Positions 27,121 through 36,150 of a stretch of 64,000 nucleotides of DNA are shown piece by piece. Position numbers and translations under genes: made by a program. Within the stretch, counting starts at the first letter, position 1. Each line of letters begins with the position of its first letter. The stretch is from NCBI GenBank assembly GCA_910575475.1, contig CAJTGD010000001.1:1-64000 (forward strand). The letters run 5' to 3'. The notes beneath the pieces were generated by a model that did no database searches, had not been told where the DNA came from, and was given only the letters and a program-made list of their open reading frames with translations. Source of the stretch: Lachnospiraceae bacterium. Lineage in GTDB: Bacteria; Bacillota; Clostridia; Lachnospirales; Lachnospiraceae.

Positions 27121-27867
27121 TCAGCGTCCTCCATGCCCATTTGAGCCTCCATGGTGTCCGTGACCGTCATGGTACCCACCGTCATCCCGGCGCCCGTATC
27201 CCTCATGGTGTCCGCCTTCATCCCGGTGCCTATATCCTTCATGATGTCCGCCTTCATCCCGGCATCCATGCCGGTGCCCATATTTAAATGTATTCTCATT
27301 TTCCTTGTATCGTTTTATCCAGTCACAGCGGACTTTATCCAGAAGTGACAGCAGTTCCTGCTTTTCCTCTCCCGAAAGACAGGAAAACATCTCCTCGTGC
27401 CGTTTCCTGCGCTGCCTTAGCGCTTCTTCCGCAATTTCCCTGCCGCTGTCCGTCAGGGAGATGTCCGTCGTCCTGCGGTCAGCCTCATTCTGTGTCCGGA
27501 CGATCCAGCCCGATTCCTCCAGCTTGGACAGAATCTCACTGGCTGAACCCGGCTGGATTCCCAAACGCTTCGTCAAATCCCTCTGGGTGATTGCTTCCAG
27601 CCCGTTCAGTATGATTAGAATGCGTTTCTGGCTGGCCTTCCCCTCATATAGCAAGCGCATGGTATGATGCAAATCCCGTAGACTGGTAATCAGATTGTCA
27701 TTGATATCCGCCGCTGGATCATTGGCCGCGCGCATTTCCTGATCCCGATGTTTTCCCTGCCGCTCCGGCATTTTCCCGGTGCGGCGGTATTCCTCCCCTC
27801 TGCCGCAGCGCGGCCTTTCCAGATCACAGTGCCGTCCGCAGCCGGGGCAAATGGTATTTTCCTGCAT
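27121..27867 (-). CDS. MarR-family regulator with Cys-rich head and His-rich tail
   Basis: A 248-residue regulator. Residues 7-23 hold four Cys (CPGCGRHCDLERPRC), a possible zinc-ribbon-like site. Residues 60-165 are a MarR winged helix (RDLTKRLGIQPGSASEILSK, then DRRTTDISLTDSG with the wing). From about residue 195 comes a tail of near-repeats built on DEGGHHEGY with 15 or so His, suited to binding Ni, Zn or Co. AAAGGAGG precedes the ATG. It is the first gene of the exporter operon and likely represses it; the metal-rich ends suggest a metal or metal-drug signal, but this is inference. Confidence 0.85.
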   Translation of the reverse strand: MQENTICPGCGRHCDLERPRCGRGEEYRRTGKMPERQGKHRDQEMRAANDPAADINDNLITSLRDLHHTMRLLYEGKASQKRILIILNGLEAITQRDLTKRLGIQPGSASEILSKLEESGWIVRTQNEADRRTTDISLTDSGREIAEEALRQRRKRHEEMFSCLSGEEKQELLSLLDKVRCDWIKRYKENENTFKYGHRHGCRDEGGHHEGYRHRDEGGHHEGYGRRDDGGYHDGHGHHGGSNGHGGR

Positions 27868-27885
27868 AAATTGTTCCTCCTTTTC

Positions 27886-27938
27886 TTTAGGTACCTTGAT
27901 TATAGCACAACAGAAAAGAATTTGTCAAGGTACCTAAA
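27886..27938 (-). promoter_or_regulatory. MarR operator pair around the exporter promoter
   Basis: Two inverted 14-bp sites, TTTAGGTACCTTGA at 27886-27899 and TCAAGGTACCTAAA at 27925-27938, each with a GGTACC core, flank and overlap a promoter reading TTGACA (27928-27923), 18-base spacer, TATAAT (27904-27899) on the minus strand. Binding at both sites would cover the -35 and -10 boxes, the layout expected for autorepression by the MarR protein. Confidence 0.75.
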
Positions 27939-29391
27939 TTTTATCAGAAAATACCGATTTCTTTGTTTCGCTGCGCTCAGTCTTTGACTGCTGTCGGCTT
28001 TTTCCGTTCAGCTGCCTATAAGTTGACGCAATGACAGAAGCGGAAATGAAAAATGTCAAAATGTCGGATACCGGCATGGAGTACAGGACTCCGTCCAGCC
28101 CATAAAAACGCGGAAGAAGGAGCGCGAACCCAACGCCGAACACGATTTCCCTGACCATGGAGAGTATGGTGGACGCAGCCGCCTTCCCCATAGCCTGCAG
28201 GAAGATGAACGCCGCTTTGTTCACGCAGGCGAACACAACCATGCAGAGATAGACGCGGAATGCCCGTACTGCAAACTCCGTATAATAGATGCTCTCATTC
28301 GCAGCGCCAAAAATTCCCACAAGCCTGCCCGGGAAGAGCTCCACAATGACAAGGGCCAGTATCCCCACGGCAGTTTCCGCAATAAGCAGCCTCGTAAAGA
28401 GCTCTTTTACCCTCTCCACAGCCTCTGCGCCCATGTTATACCCAACGATGGGAATACAACCTGCCGCCATTCCGACCACAATGGAAATCACAATCTGGAA
28501 GAATTTCATTACGATCCCCACGACTGCCATCGGAATCTGTGCATACTGCGCCTGCCCGAACACAGAGTCCGCCGCCCCATACCGGCGAATCATGTTATTG
28601 ATGGCAGCCATTGCAGCTACAAGGGATATCTGTGACAGGAAACTACACATGCCAAGGACTAGCATTCGGCGCACAATCTCCCCTTTTAGTTTAAAATCTG
28701 CCCTGCCTAATTTTATGGCCTTTGTGCGCGCGAGATACCACACCGCCAGAGCCGCCGTCACGATCTGACCTATTACCGTTGCCACGGCAGCTCCCATCAT
28801 CCCCCACCGGAACACAAAGATAAGAACCGGGTCAAGGACAATATTGACGGCCGCTCCCGCAAGCGTGGAAGCCATGGCAAAATTCGGGCTGCCGTCGGCA
28901 CGGATGACCGGGTTCATTGCCTGCCCAAACATATAAAACGGAATGCCAAGGGTGATCCAGAAAAAATACTCCCTGGAATGGCGGAAGGTTTCTTCATTCA
29001 CTGTCCCTCCAAACATGGCAATGATCTGGCTGTCCCATATCAGATAAACCGCACACAGGGCCAGGCTAAAGGCCACGGTAAGAAGGATTGCGTTTCCCAT
29101 GCTCCTTCCTGCATCCTGCGGCTTATCTTTCCCAAGGCTCAGGCTCACAAGGGCACAGCAGCCATCGCCCACCATAACAGCGATGGCAAGGGCGATTACA
29201 GTCAGCGGGAATACCACGGTATTTGCAGCATTCCCATAAGAGCCGAGATATGAGGCATTGGCAATGAATATCTGGTCAACGATATTATACAGCGCGCCCA
29301 CCAGGAGCGAGATGATACAGGGGACTGCGTATTTCCCCATCAGCCGGGGAATCGGCTCCTTTGCAAGAAATGAATTACTTTTTGATTCCAT
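27934..29391 (-). CDS. MATE-family efflux protein
   Basis: A 485-residue twelve-span MATE antiporter exporting drugs or cations against Na+ or H+. Seen: PIPRLMGKYAVPCIISLLVG near the start, YNIVDQIFIANASYLGSYG, ADGSPNFAMAST near 165, and the second-half repeat GAGxxPIVGYNMGA-like segment (AAGCIPIVGYNMGAEAVERV). The ATG at 29391 follows AAAGGAG; the long in-frame extension to 29550 is leader sequence. The stop is just inside the MarR operator region. It is paralogous to the MATE fusion and shares its leader element. Confidence 0.88.
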   Translation of the reverse strand: MESKSNSFLAKEPIPRLMGKYAVPCIISLLVGALYNIVDQIFIANASYLGSYGNAANTVVFPLTVIALAIAVMVGDGCCALVSLSLGKDKPQDAGRSMGNAILLTVAFSLALCAVYLIWDSQIIAMFGGTVNEETFRHSREYFFWITLGIPFYMFGQAMNPVIRADGSPNFAMASTLAGAAVNIVLDPVLIFVFRWGMMGAAVATVIGQIVTAALAVWYLARTKAIKLGRADFKLKGEIVRRMLVLGMCSFLSQISLVAAMAAINNMIRRYGAADSVFGQAQYAQIPMAVVGIVMKFFQIVISIVVGMAAGCIPIVGYNMGAEAVERVKELFTRLLIAETAVGILALVIVELFPGRLVGIFGAANESIYYTEFAVRAFRVYLCMVVFACVNKAAFIFLQAMGKAAASTILSMVREIVFGVGFALLLPRFYGLDGVLYSMPVSDILTFFISASVIASTYRQLNGKSRQQSKTERSETKKSVFSDKI

Positions 29392-29415
29392 GTCTAGTCT
29401 CCTTTCCATAAACCT

Positions 29416-29642
29416 GCCCTGATTTTCAGGGCATAGGGTCATATCATACAGCATTTCACGCAAAATCAGCGCATAACCCCGGCTGCTGGATTTACGCCAA
29501 AGGCTACGCGCTGAATTCGTATAACATTTTCCCTGTAATTTTCTTTTCATTAAATAAGACCCTATCTTTATTCTGGTTTCCGGCCAGTCAATAAAAAAAC
29601 GCGCTGCATCTAACTGGATTTACGCAGTTTCTGCAACACGTT
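29416..29642 (-). promoter_or_regulatory. Complex structured leader of the MATE gene
   Basis: From 5' to 3' in the RNA: a terminator-like stem AACGTGTTGCA / TGCAGCGCGTT (29642-29598) followed by seven Ts; a long-range pair ATAGGGTC-type (29558-29565 with 29433-29440) enclosing a second stem TCAGCGCGTA / TATGCGCTGA (29505-29514 with 29466-29475); and a 7-bp hairpin GCCCTGA / TCAGGGC (29416-29432) just before the ribosome site. Both stems carry CGTAAATC(CAG) in their loops (29617-29624 and 29489-29496). This is more structure than an ordinary leader and suggests a riboswitch or peptide-controlled attenuator. Confidence 0.55.
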
Positions 29643-29649
29643 CCTATTT

Positions 29650-29679
29650 ATTATACATCATCATATGGATGAAAATCAA
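29650..29679 (-). promoter_or_regulatory. Promoter of the MATE gene
   Basis: Minus strand TTGATT (29679-29674), 18-base spacer, TATAAT (29655-29650). Transcription would start just before the first leader stem, leaving a leader of roughly 250 bases. Confidence 0.65.
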
Positions 29680-29687
29680 AGGAGATT

Positions 29688-30245
29688 TTACACAAAAAAC
29701 GCATCCTTTATATTTGTATAATATGCACAACCCACTGCTGTCTGTTCGCCTGAATGCAGCACAATCTCCACCCGGAACGGCTTTACTGCTGCCTTTTCCG
29801 GAACTCCGCATGAACCATAAAGCTCATATGGAACGTCCACTAAGCCCTGCGCCCAGCTCCACGACTGCGGCGCGGGGATGTTTTTTCAGATAATGCCTGA
29901 TCTCCCACGCCATGTTATACTGGCGGATCAGGCAGCGCCTTTTCCAGCCGGACTGTCCCTGCCCATCCTTTAACAGCACCTTTCGGTTATCGATCTCCGC
30001 ATAGGACAGCTTATACCATCCGCCGTATGCCACCCGGTTTCAGGACGCGGAAAACCTCACCGTAAGCCGCCTCTTTATCCGGGGAATAATCCAAACAGGT
30101 AACGTCTGCGTCCGGCAGCCTGCTTTTTCGGAACATACCTGAAATCATCATGCTTATCATCCATGCCTTGCATTTTGCAGAAAGCCCCTCCTCCTGATCC
30201 AGATCGGAACTTCCCCAAATAGCATCCATTGAACAGCCGTAAGCG
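29688..30245 (-). pseudogene. Mosaic of methyltransferase-like and unknown fragments
   Basis: No frame is continuous. Pieces in order of transcription: VTCLDYSPDKEAAYGEVFRV followed by LKPGG (class I methyltransferase core), a segment KLSYAEIDNRKVLLKDGQ, WEIRHYLKKHPRAAVVELGA (SAM site of an LCM-type O-methyltransferase), and a tail PFRVEIVLHSGEQTAVGCAY ending at 29688. These come from at least two methyltransferase genes and one unidentified gene, joined out of frame. Nothing here should give a working enzyme. Confidence 0.5.
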
Positions 30246-30491
30246 GCATGGATTTCTCCTCAGAAATCGTATCTTCGCGGCAAGCTCCAGACCATTCATC
30301 TCCGGCATCTCAATATCCAGGCAGACCAGATCAAAGGGCATCCTCTCTGCCAGAAATTGACTGCCGGAGAAAAACGTCCATACTTTCAGATTCAATTTCA
30401 GTTCCTGTCCGTGCCGTCCGAAATATTCTTCCAGACTTCCGCGTACCTCCTGTTCATTATCCACAATTGCAACCCATTTATTAATGAGCAA
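30246..30491 (-). pseudogene. LytTR-type response regulator, receiver fragment
   Basis: Residues 1-74 are the first part of a receiver domain: WVAIVDNEQEVRGSLEEYF (acidic pocket) and DLVCLDIEMPEMNGLELAAK with the phospho-acceptor Asp. After KIR the frame turns to unrelated residues and merges with the methyltransferase fragments. The remaining receiver and the DNA-binding domain are missing. The short gap to the GtrA-like gene upstream suggests they were once a unit. Confidence 0.65.
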
Positions 30492-30503
30492 AAAGCGGCT
30501 GCG

Positions 30504-31084
30504 TTAGCAGACGTAAGAATGCGTCAGCACGGTTTTTGTGAATGGATAAGTGGGTTGGATGCTCCTTGGAGCATTCAACCGCACAGCTGGAATAATTTTA
30601 TAAGCGAAAAAATATATCACCATAGACACCCCGCTGGTAATAAAAGTCACCAGCAGATTGTACACGGCCGGGCTGAAATATGCCTGTGCGATCGGCAGCC
30701 ACAATCCGTTGATTCCATTGCAGAACAAGGAGATCAGCACCCATGCGATCAGATACCAGATGGCTTGATACAGGATATTACCATGGCTTTTAAATGTAAT
30801 GTTCCTCTGCAAAGGAAAATTGATACACTGAGCCAGGAAAGAACCAATCTCGTAGCTGAGAAAATATCCCAGCCCGCCTCCGATCACTATCTCACCGGCA
30901 GCATTTCTGGCGATATCGTATCCCAGGATATTCCATTTGTAAGAATACCCTGCAATGTCTACCGGAATCTGCGGCCACATAAATTCTGTCGCTGCCAGTT
31001 CGCTGCCTTTAATTCTCCCGCTTCGTATGGGATCCGGAAGATACAGCGATAGTTCCTGTCCGGCTTTTTACTTCCTTCCAAACG
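30504..31084 (-). pseudogene. GtrA-like membrane protein, N-terminally truncated
   Basis: The best part is a GtrA-type flippase region: GYFLSYEIGSFLAQCINFPL followed by QRNITFKS, then two or three further hydrophobic segments. The frame is open upstream to a stop near 31085 (ELSLYLPDPIRSGRIKGSEL) without an ATG and ribosome site; the first ATG is at 30980, giving 158 residues. I judge it to be the C-terminal part of a longer protein, though translation from 30980 could still yield a four-span product. The substrate of such proteins is usually an isoprenoid-linked sugar. Confidence 0.5.
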
Positions 31085-31243
31085 CCACTCTTTTAAACTC
31101 ATCTGGCTCCCAGTATCATATCCGCTTAACTCAATGCCGCAAGGAGCTGCTCGTAAGTAAGCCCTCACTCGTCATATTTAGAAATAGGCACACCGCAATT
31201 TTGCAGTCTGCCTATCTCAGCTTTCACCTGTTTTTCAATTCTG

Positions 31244-32576
31244 TTATTGTGCCGTACTTTTGTCACGCTCTGTAGCCATCTTTGCTTTCATCTCAGCGAT
31301 TTCCGGGAAAAATTTCTTCAACGGATAGAAGATCATGATTACAAACTGCCAGAAGACCCGAATTTACTACCGTAGTACCGCATTTCGACGCAAATCCTTT
31401 CACAGACGAAACAACGGCGTTCAGCTGCTTTCCTTCTTTCAGCATAATAAAGTCAATGGTATCATTTAAAAGTACGCCTACCAGCGCGTTGCACATAGAG
31501 CCTGCAGCCGCTGCAATGAGAGACAGGATACAGCAGTACATAAAATTCATCCGCCCTGTGAAATACAGGATCAGATAGCACACGATCGTCAAAGACTGTG
31601 AAAGTATCATCGCTTTATAACCTGCTTTTAGCTTTTTCAGGAACAACGGCATAAGTACCATCATGGAGATCAATGCGCCGACAGAAATGAAGCCCATATA
31701 AGTGGTAATGGTTCCGCCAATCGTAGCTCTGATCGCCGCTTCATCCATTGATGCGAAGTCTACCCTCTGACCAGCCAGAATATACTGTGCATAGTAAACA
31801 GAAGAGGTAAACATAAAGCCATAGGACATGGACGAGAGGCACCATGTTAATATCACAGGATAAACTTCTTTATGTCTGAATATATAGACCAGCTGCTTCA
31901 GGCCCCCATCTCCCTTTTCCCTGGGTATCACATATCGTTCTTCTGATGTTTTATACAGTCCCCAAAAAGAAATGATGGCAAAAACAGCATATGTACACAT
32001 CAGATTTCGGTAACTGCCGAAAATCCCTACCAACTGTGTGGAAAATGTGGATGCGATGGTAAACATCAATGCACACACGCCTGCGCCCTTGGCGATGACG
32101 TCATTCCGTTCCTGAGTATCCAGTGTCATAGCAGGCAGAATGGAAGACCATGGCATGGTATATGATGTCACGATCATCCCATAGAACATATAAGTAATAC
32201 ATACGTAGACACATTTTGCCATCGGACTCCCCTGGATAAATCCCGGATTGCTGAACAGCAGGAACATATCCACCAGCAGGAAAATCGGAGTGAATGTAAA
32301 CCAAGTGCGGTAACGTCCCCATCTCGGCTTTACGGTCTCACAGATGACACCCATCAGCGGGTCATTGATGGCATCCCACAGCGTACAGATCAAAAGAATG
32401 ACCGACAGCTGTGCCGCAGTAATTCCAATCGTCTGCTGAACATACAGAGAAAAATAACTTGAGATCGTAGCTGCGATAGCCATAGCACCGCCGTTCAGTG
32501 ATGTGGCATGAAACCAGACAAATGATTTACTGAGTTTCTCTTTTTTTTCGGGAGTATTTGTTAATTGCTGATTCAT
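31244..32576 (-). pseudogene. GPH-family (MFS) sugar transporter with 3' deletion
   Basis: A glycoside-pentoside-hexuronide:cation symporter with about eleven hydrophobic segments (WDAINDPLMGVICETVKPRW is the family signature). The frame as read gives 427 residues and stops at 31293 with an aberrant end (NHDLLSVEEIFPGNR). A second frame holds a proper family tail, FYPLKKFFPEIAEMKAKM, stopping at 31244. About 40 codons including the last membrane segment appear deleted. It is last in the AtuA operon, 70 bases after the S15-type hydrolase. Function doubtful. Confidence 0.7.
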
Positions 32577-32646
32577 TTGTTATTCTCCATTCTCATAAAT
32601 TAATGTTTTGTAAAACAGCCGTTTGGCCATAATGGGATGCCCCTGA

Positions 32647-34359
32647 TCATGTCTTTTGACAAGGCATTTTCACACAGCTCGGATAATCCTTTCCGGTCAG
32701 GATCGTCTGATGGGCAATGACATTTTCCTTTGCCTCTGCCCAATCTCCCGGCTGGTTACTGTGGGCATGGTACTGCGGAAAATCTGAGGAGGTCACATCA
32801 ATGCGTATGCGGGAGCCTGCGGGAAGGGCATAACAGATATCGCTCATATCCAACGTCACCTTCACTGGAGTTCCCGGTACATACCGCTCTCCCCGTGGCA
32901 ATTCATGACGGATGGTCGTACCGGATGTACGGATATGATAAGAGTTTCCTTCCGGGGTCATTTCATCGATGCTGGCGAAAAAGGCCGTATTTTCCCGATC
33001 CGTCCTGACCCACAGCTCCACCTCGATCTGTCCGTTGATGATCCGTTCTTTTTCCAGAGGTTCCGACAGGAAAGAAACTACATCTTCCCTCCATCCTGGC
33101 TTTTCCTGCAGAAGACTTCCGGTCTTCAGCCAGCTTGCCAGCGTGCAGTCACCGCCATTTGTGGGAACGGGATCATCCGGATCATATGTATAGCCGCATG
33201 TACTTGTCGGCAGACCGGACACGTCCTGACAAAGCGACTGATGATCGGCGTCCAGATAAAGGGTCTGATTCTGACGCGGGATTTTCTCCCAGGAGTCTGC
33301 CTCCATCCAGCAGTCCTTTCCCGGAACATAATACCGGATTTTCTGTTCGGGCACCTGCTTCTTTTTCAATGTCAGTTCAAACCAGGTAAGCGCCTTGACG
33401 GCTTCCACATTCTCTATATTCTCTACCTTTTTATCCTGGAGCACCGGCTGCAGGCCGTGGTTCCATCCGCCGATTTCCAGCCAGCTCATTTTCCGGGTTT
33501 CACGTCTCAGGCGGCTCCAGGTCTTCATAGTGCTCTCATGATGGTGGTCATACCACCCGCTTAAAATGTACAGAGGAATCTCCACTTTTGAAGGGATCTC
33601 CCGGAGCTGTTTCCACCATCCCTGCTGCCAGTACGCGTCTTCCGGATATTCGTTGGAAATATAATCCCGGTACCAGGAAAGCTTCCCTCCCCAGAGCGCT
33701 TCATCTACCTCAATGTGCGGCAGATACCGGCAGGAGGAAATATAATCCGCGTCGACCGGGCGTCCGGCATTCTGCATCGACCAGGAGGTCAATATGTCAT
33801 GATGGAACAGGCCTTTATGATAAGCGGAAGCAAAGCGATCCGTACCATAATGCACTAAAAACATTGAGCTTACTTTTCCCTTTGCCGCATCAGCAAAAGC
33901 CCATCCCGTCAGGGCGGTGTAAGAAGCTCCCCAGCAGCCGACTGCTTCACACCATGGCTGTTCACAAATCCAGTTGACCGTATCGATCCCATCGTCCCGC
34001 TCATTTATATTGGGAAACCACTCTCCCTCCGAGCCTCCTGTCCCGCGGCAGAACTGGTAGACAAACGCATACCCCCGCAGAGCGCAGTTTTCCGCGTCCA
34101 CCTGGATCAGGCCTTTATCGGAGGGATAGCAGGTACGCCTCAAAAGCACCGGATATCTTTCTGATCCGACGGGTCTGTAGATCACGGTTTTCATCCGCCT
34201 GCCGTCCCGCATGGGGAGCATCTGTTCCTCTACGGTATATTCGGAGTTTGTCCTGGGAAAGCCGCAGTTTTCATAATCTTCTTTTAATTGTTTGATTCGT
34301 ATTTGCGTAAAGTCTTCCATTTTTAATTGTTTGATCCGTATTTGCGTAAAATCTTCCAT
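32647..34359 (-). CDS. CocE/NonD-type S15 hydrolase
   Basis: A 570-residue alpha/beta-hydrolase of the X-Pro dipeptidyl-peptidase/cocaine-esterase (S15) type: GCWGASYTALTGWAFA holds the Ser nucleophile (about residue 146), an LSGWYDHH segment the acidic residue region, and GGWNHGLQP the His. The C-terminal jelly-roll domain (about 360-560) is complete. The first 13 residues (MEDFTQIRIKQLK) are repeated exactly, from a 39-bp duplication. AAAGGA lies seven bases before the ATG at 34359 and not before the second copy, so the duplicated form is likely made. Cytoplasmic; substrate unknown. Confidence 0.85.
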   Translation of the reverse strand: MEDFTQIRIKQLKMEDFTQIRIKQLKEDYENCGFPRTNSEYTVEEQMLPMRDGRRMKTVIYRPVGSERYPVLLRRTCYPSDKGLIQVDAENCALRGYAFVYQFCRGTGGSEGEWFPNINERDDGIDTVNWICEQPWCEAVGCWGASYTALTGWAFADAAKGKVSSMFLVHYGTDRFASAYHKGLFHHDILTSWSMQNAGRPVDADYISSCRYLPHIEVDEALWGGKLSWYRDYISNEYPEDAYWQQGWWKQLREIPSKVEIPLYILSGWYDHHHESTMKTWSRLRRETRKMSWLEIGGWNHGLQPVLQDKKVENIENVEAVKALTWFELTLKKKQVPEQKIRYYVPGKDCWMEADSWEKIPRQNQTLYLDADHQSLCQDVSGLPTSTCGYTYDPDDPVPTNGGDCTLASWLKTGSLLQEKPGWREDVVSFLSEPLEKERIINGQIEVELWVRTDRENTAFFASIDEMTPEGNSYHIRTSGTTIRHELPRGERYVPGTPVKVTLDMSDICYALPAGSRIRIDVTSSDFPQYHAHSNQPGDWAEAKENVIAHQTILTGKDYPSCVKMPCQKT

Positions 34360-34377
34360 AGACTGATCCTTTCTTTC

Positions 34378-34680
34378 TTATGATATTTCCATCTCCAGCA
34401 AAGCCATTCCCAGCGCTTTGCCGTGTTTGTCAATGGCAAGTGAACGGGTGACACCGCCGCCAAGTGTTTTGTCCAGGACAAAATTGAAGGCTTTCAGGCC
34501 GTCCAGTTCATACCGGATGACTTCACCATGGCAGATTTCTGAAAAATACGCTTTCACCTTTTCTGCCGTGACCTTTTCTTTTAACAGTTCATAATCCTTT
34601 TCATCGTAAGGGATCAGGGAAATATTGGAGATTTCTCCCTTATCGCCAGTACGTGAATGGGCAATTTCTCTTAACTTCAT
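34378..34680 (-). CDS. AtuA-related C-terminal domain protein
   Basis: A 100-residue protein of the AtuA-related family, which in other bacteria is the C-terminal part of the AtuA/DUF1446 polypeptide (AHSRTGDKGEISNISLI, then KTLGGGVTRSLAIDKHGKAL). Its ATG overlaps the larger AtuA subunit's stop, so the two are probably made in equal amounts and form one complex. The complete length and the tight coupling argue that it is functional. Confidence 0.85.
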   Translation of the reverse strand: MKLREIAHSRTGDKGEISNISLIPYDEKDYELLKEKVTAEKVKAYFSEICHGEVIRYELDGLKAFNFVLDKTLGGGVTRSLAIDKHGKALGMALLEMEIS

Positions 34681-36044
34681 AAGGAGCCTCCTTCCGTCAC
34701 CATATATGTTACTTCAGCATGGACGTCTTCCCGTGGGATAAATATGGAGCAGACGGAAAAGACTTCCTCCACATATTTCCGCGCGCCGCCGCCGCCCGCC
34801 GGGCCGTTTGTATACAAGGTCTCTACTTCGTCTGCCACGGCGCAGGCCGTTTGTGCATCCTGTGTCCTTGCACTGACATGAAGCCGGACTTCTGCCGGTT
34901 CACTTTGCGTCAGCTGATCTGAAATCGCAGACAGATACAGGGAATTGTAACCGATATAATCGATACGTAGCTCCTCAATGGCAAGCCCCATCTGCTGAAA
35001 ACGGCTTTCCACGATCTTTCCCGCCATTTTCGCGCGCTCCAGACAGTTTTTGCCGCCGTAAGATATCTCGCCTTCCCCGATAAAACAGTCCTGATAGCCA
35101 ATCGTAACTTTCAGATTTTCCGGTTTTCCATGCGTTGCGGCTCCTGCCGCCCTGACACGGTTGTTTCCCGCCTGCTCATAGCGGACCTGTGAAAAATCGG
35201 CGATCGCGTCCGGGGTCATATAGGCTTTTGGGTTATGGATCTCATAGATCGTCTGCTCCTTGCAGGTATCCACACAGACCAGTCCGCCGGAGCCCTCCAC
35301 CTTTGTCACGATAAAACTCCCGTCCTCAGATACTTCCAGCAGCGGGAAGCCCAGCCGGTCGAGATCCGGCACTTCCTTATATCCGGGATCTGCATAGTAT
35401 CCTCCGGTGACCTGCCCCGCGCATTCCAGCAGATGTCCGGCAAGCACGGCCTGTCCCATCTGATCCGGGCATTCCTCTAGGGTCCATCCGAATTCATGCA
35501 CCAGAGGGCCGATGGTAAGGGCCGGATCCGACACCCGGCCTGTGACCACGATGTCCGCGTCCCGCGCAAGGGCTTCTATGATCCCTTCCGCCCCCATATA
35601 GGCATTGGCCGAGATCAGCGAGTCCTGGATATCCTTTAACTTTTTTCCATTTTCAAGGATGTCATGTTCCGCATATCGGTTCAGGCGGTCTCCGATGTCA
35701 TCCCCTGTCACGCAGGCGATCCTCAGCCCTCCGACTCCAAGCTCCCTGGCCAGACCGCAGATTTCCTCTGCCGCAGCTTTCGGATTTGCCGCCCCCATAT
35801 TGGTCACTACCCTGATATGGTTTTTTTGAGCCAGGGGCAGGATTTTTACCATGCGTTCTTTGAGTCTTTGATTGTAGCCAAGTTCCGGGTTGGATTGTTT
35901 GTCCTTCTGACCGAGGGCGACGGTGCGTTCCGCAAGGCATTCAAAGATGATATAATCCAGATTGCCTTTCTCCATCAGCTCTACGGCCGGTTCGATACGG
36001 TCGCCGGCATATCCGGCGCCGCTTCCGATACGAATTGTTTTCAT
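34677..36044 (-). CDS. atuA: AtuA/DUF1446-family protein
   Basis: A 455-residue protein of the acyclic-terpene-utilisation AtuA family (DUF1446). Seen: IRIGSGAGYAGDRIEPAVEL at the start, DYIIFECLAERTVALG, VVTNMGAANPKAA, DIVVTGRVSDPALTIGPLVH and EVTGGYYADPG-like segments. The family acts in catabolism of branched or terpene-derived acids in Pseudomonas; the role in anaerobes is not known. AAAGGAGG precedes the ATG. First gene of a four-gene operon with an AtuA-related subunit, an S15 hydrolase and a GPH transporter. Confidence 0.85.
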   Translation of the reverse strand: MKTIRIGSGAGYAGDRIEPAVELMEKGNLDYIIFECLAERTVALGQKDKQSNPELGYNQRLKERMVKILPLAQKNHIRVVTNMGAANPKAAAEEICGLARELGVGGLRIACVTGDDIGDRLNRYAEHDILENGKKLKDIQDSLISANAYMGAEGIIEALARDADIVVTGRVSDPALTIGPLVHEFGWTLEECPDQMGQAVLAGHLLECAGQVTGGYYADPGYKEVPDLDRLGFPLLEVSEDGSFIVTKVEGSGGLVCVDTCKEQTIYEIHNPKAYMTPDAIADFSQVRYEQAGNNRVRAAGAATHGKPENLKVTIGYQDCFIGEGEISYGGKNCLERAKMAGKIVESRFQQMGLAIEELRIDYIGYNSLYLSAISDQLTQSEPAEVRLHVSARTQDAQTACAVADEVETLYTNGPAGGGGARKYVEEVFSVCSIFIPREDVHAEVTYMVTEGGSL

Positions 36045-36050
36045 ATAGAT

Positions 36051-36123
36051 CCTCCTTTCAATCTGTGATTCTTATTATAGAGAATTGAAAGGAGGGTACA
36101 AGGATATTCTAAAGATTTAGAAT
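36051..36123 (-). promoter_or_regulatory. atuA promoter with activator-like palindrome
   Basis: Minus strand: TTGTAC (36101-36096), 16-base spacer, TATAAT (36079-36074). Five bases upstream of the -35 box is a perfect palindrome ATTCTAAAGATTTAGAAT (36106-36123), the usual place for an activator. An 11-bp inverted repeat, CCTCCTTTCAA (36051-36061) and TTGAAAGGAGG (36085-36095), spans the -10 box and the ribosome site. No -24/-12 sigma-54 promoter is seen. Confidence 0.6.
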
Positions 36124-36150
36124 AAATAGAATCTGCCAGGATAATGATCC

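Noticed and set aside
27150..27260. Short tandem repeats that could be a CRISPR-like array
   Set aside because: They are in-frame coding repeats of the MarR His-rich tail, with no regular spacers.
36045..36150. Sigma-54 (-24/-12) promoter before atuA
   Set aside because: No TGGCAC-N5-TTGC-like sequence is present; a -35/-10 promoter is.
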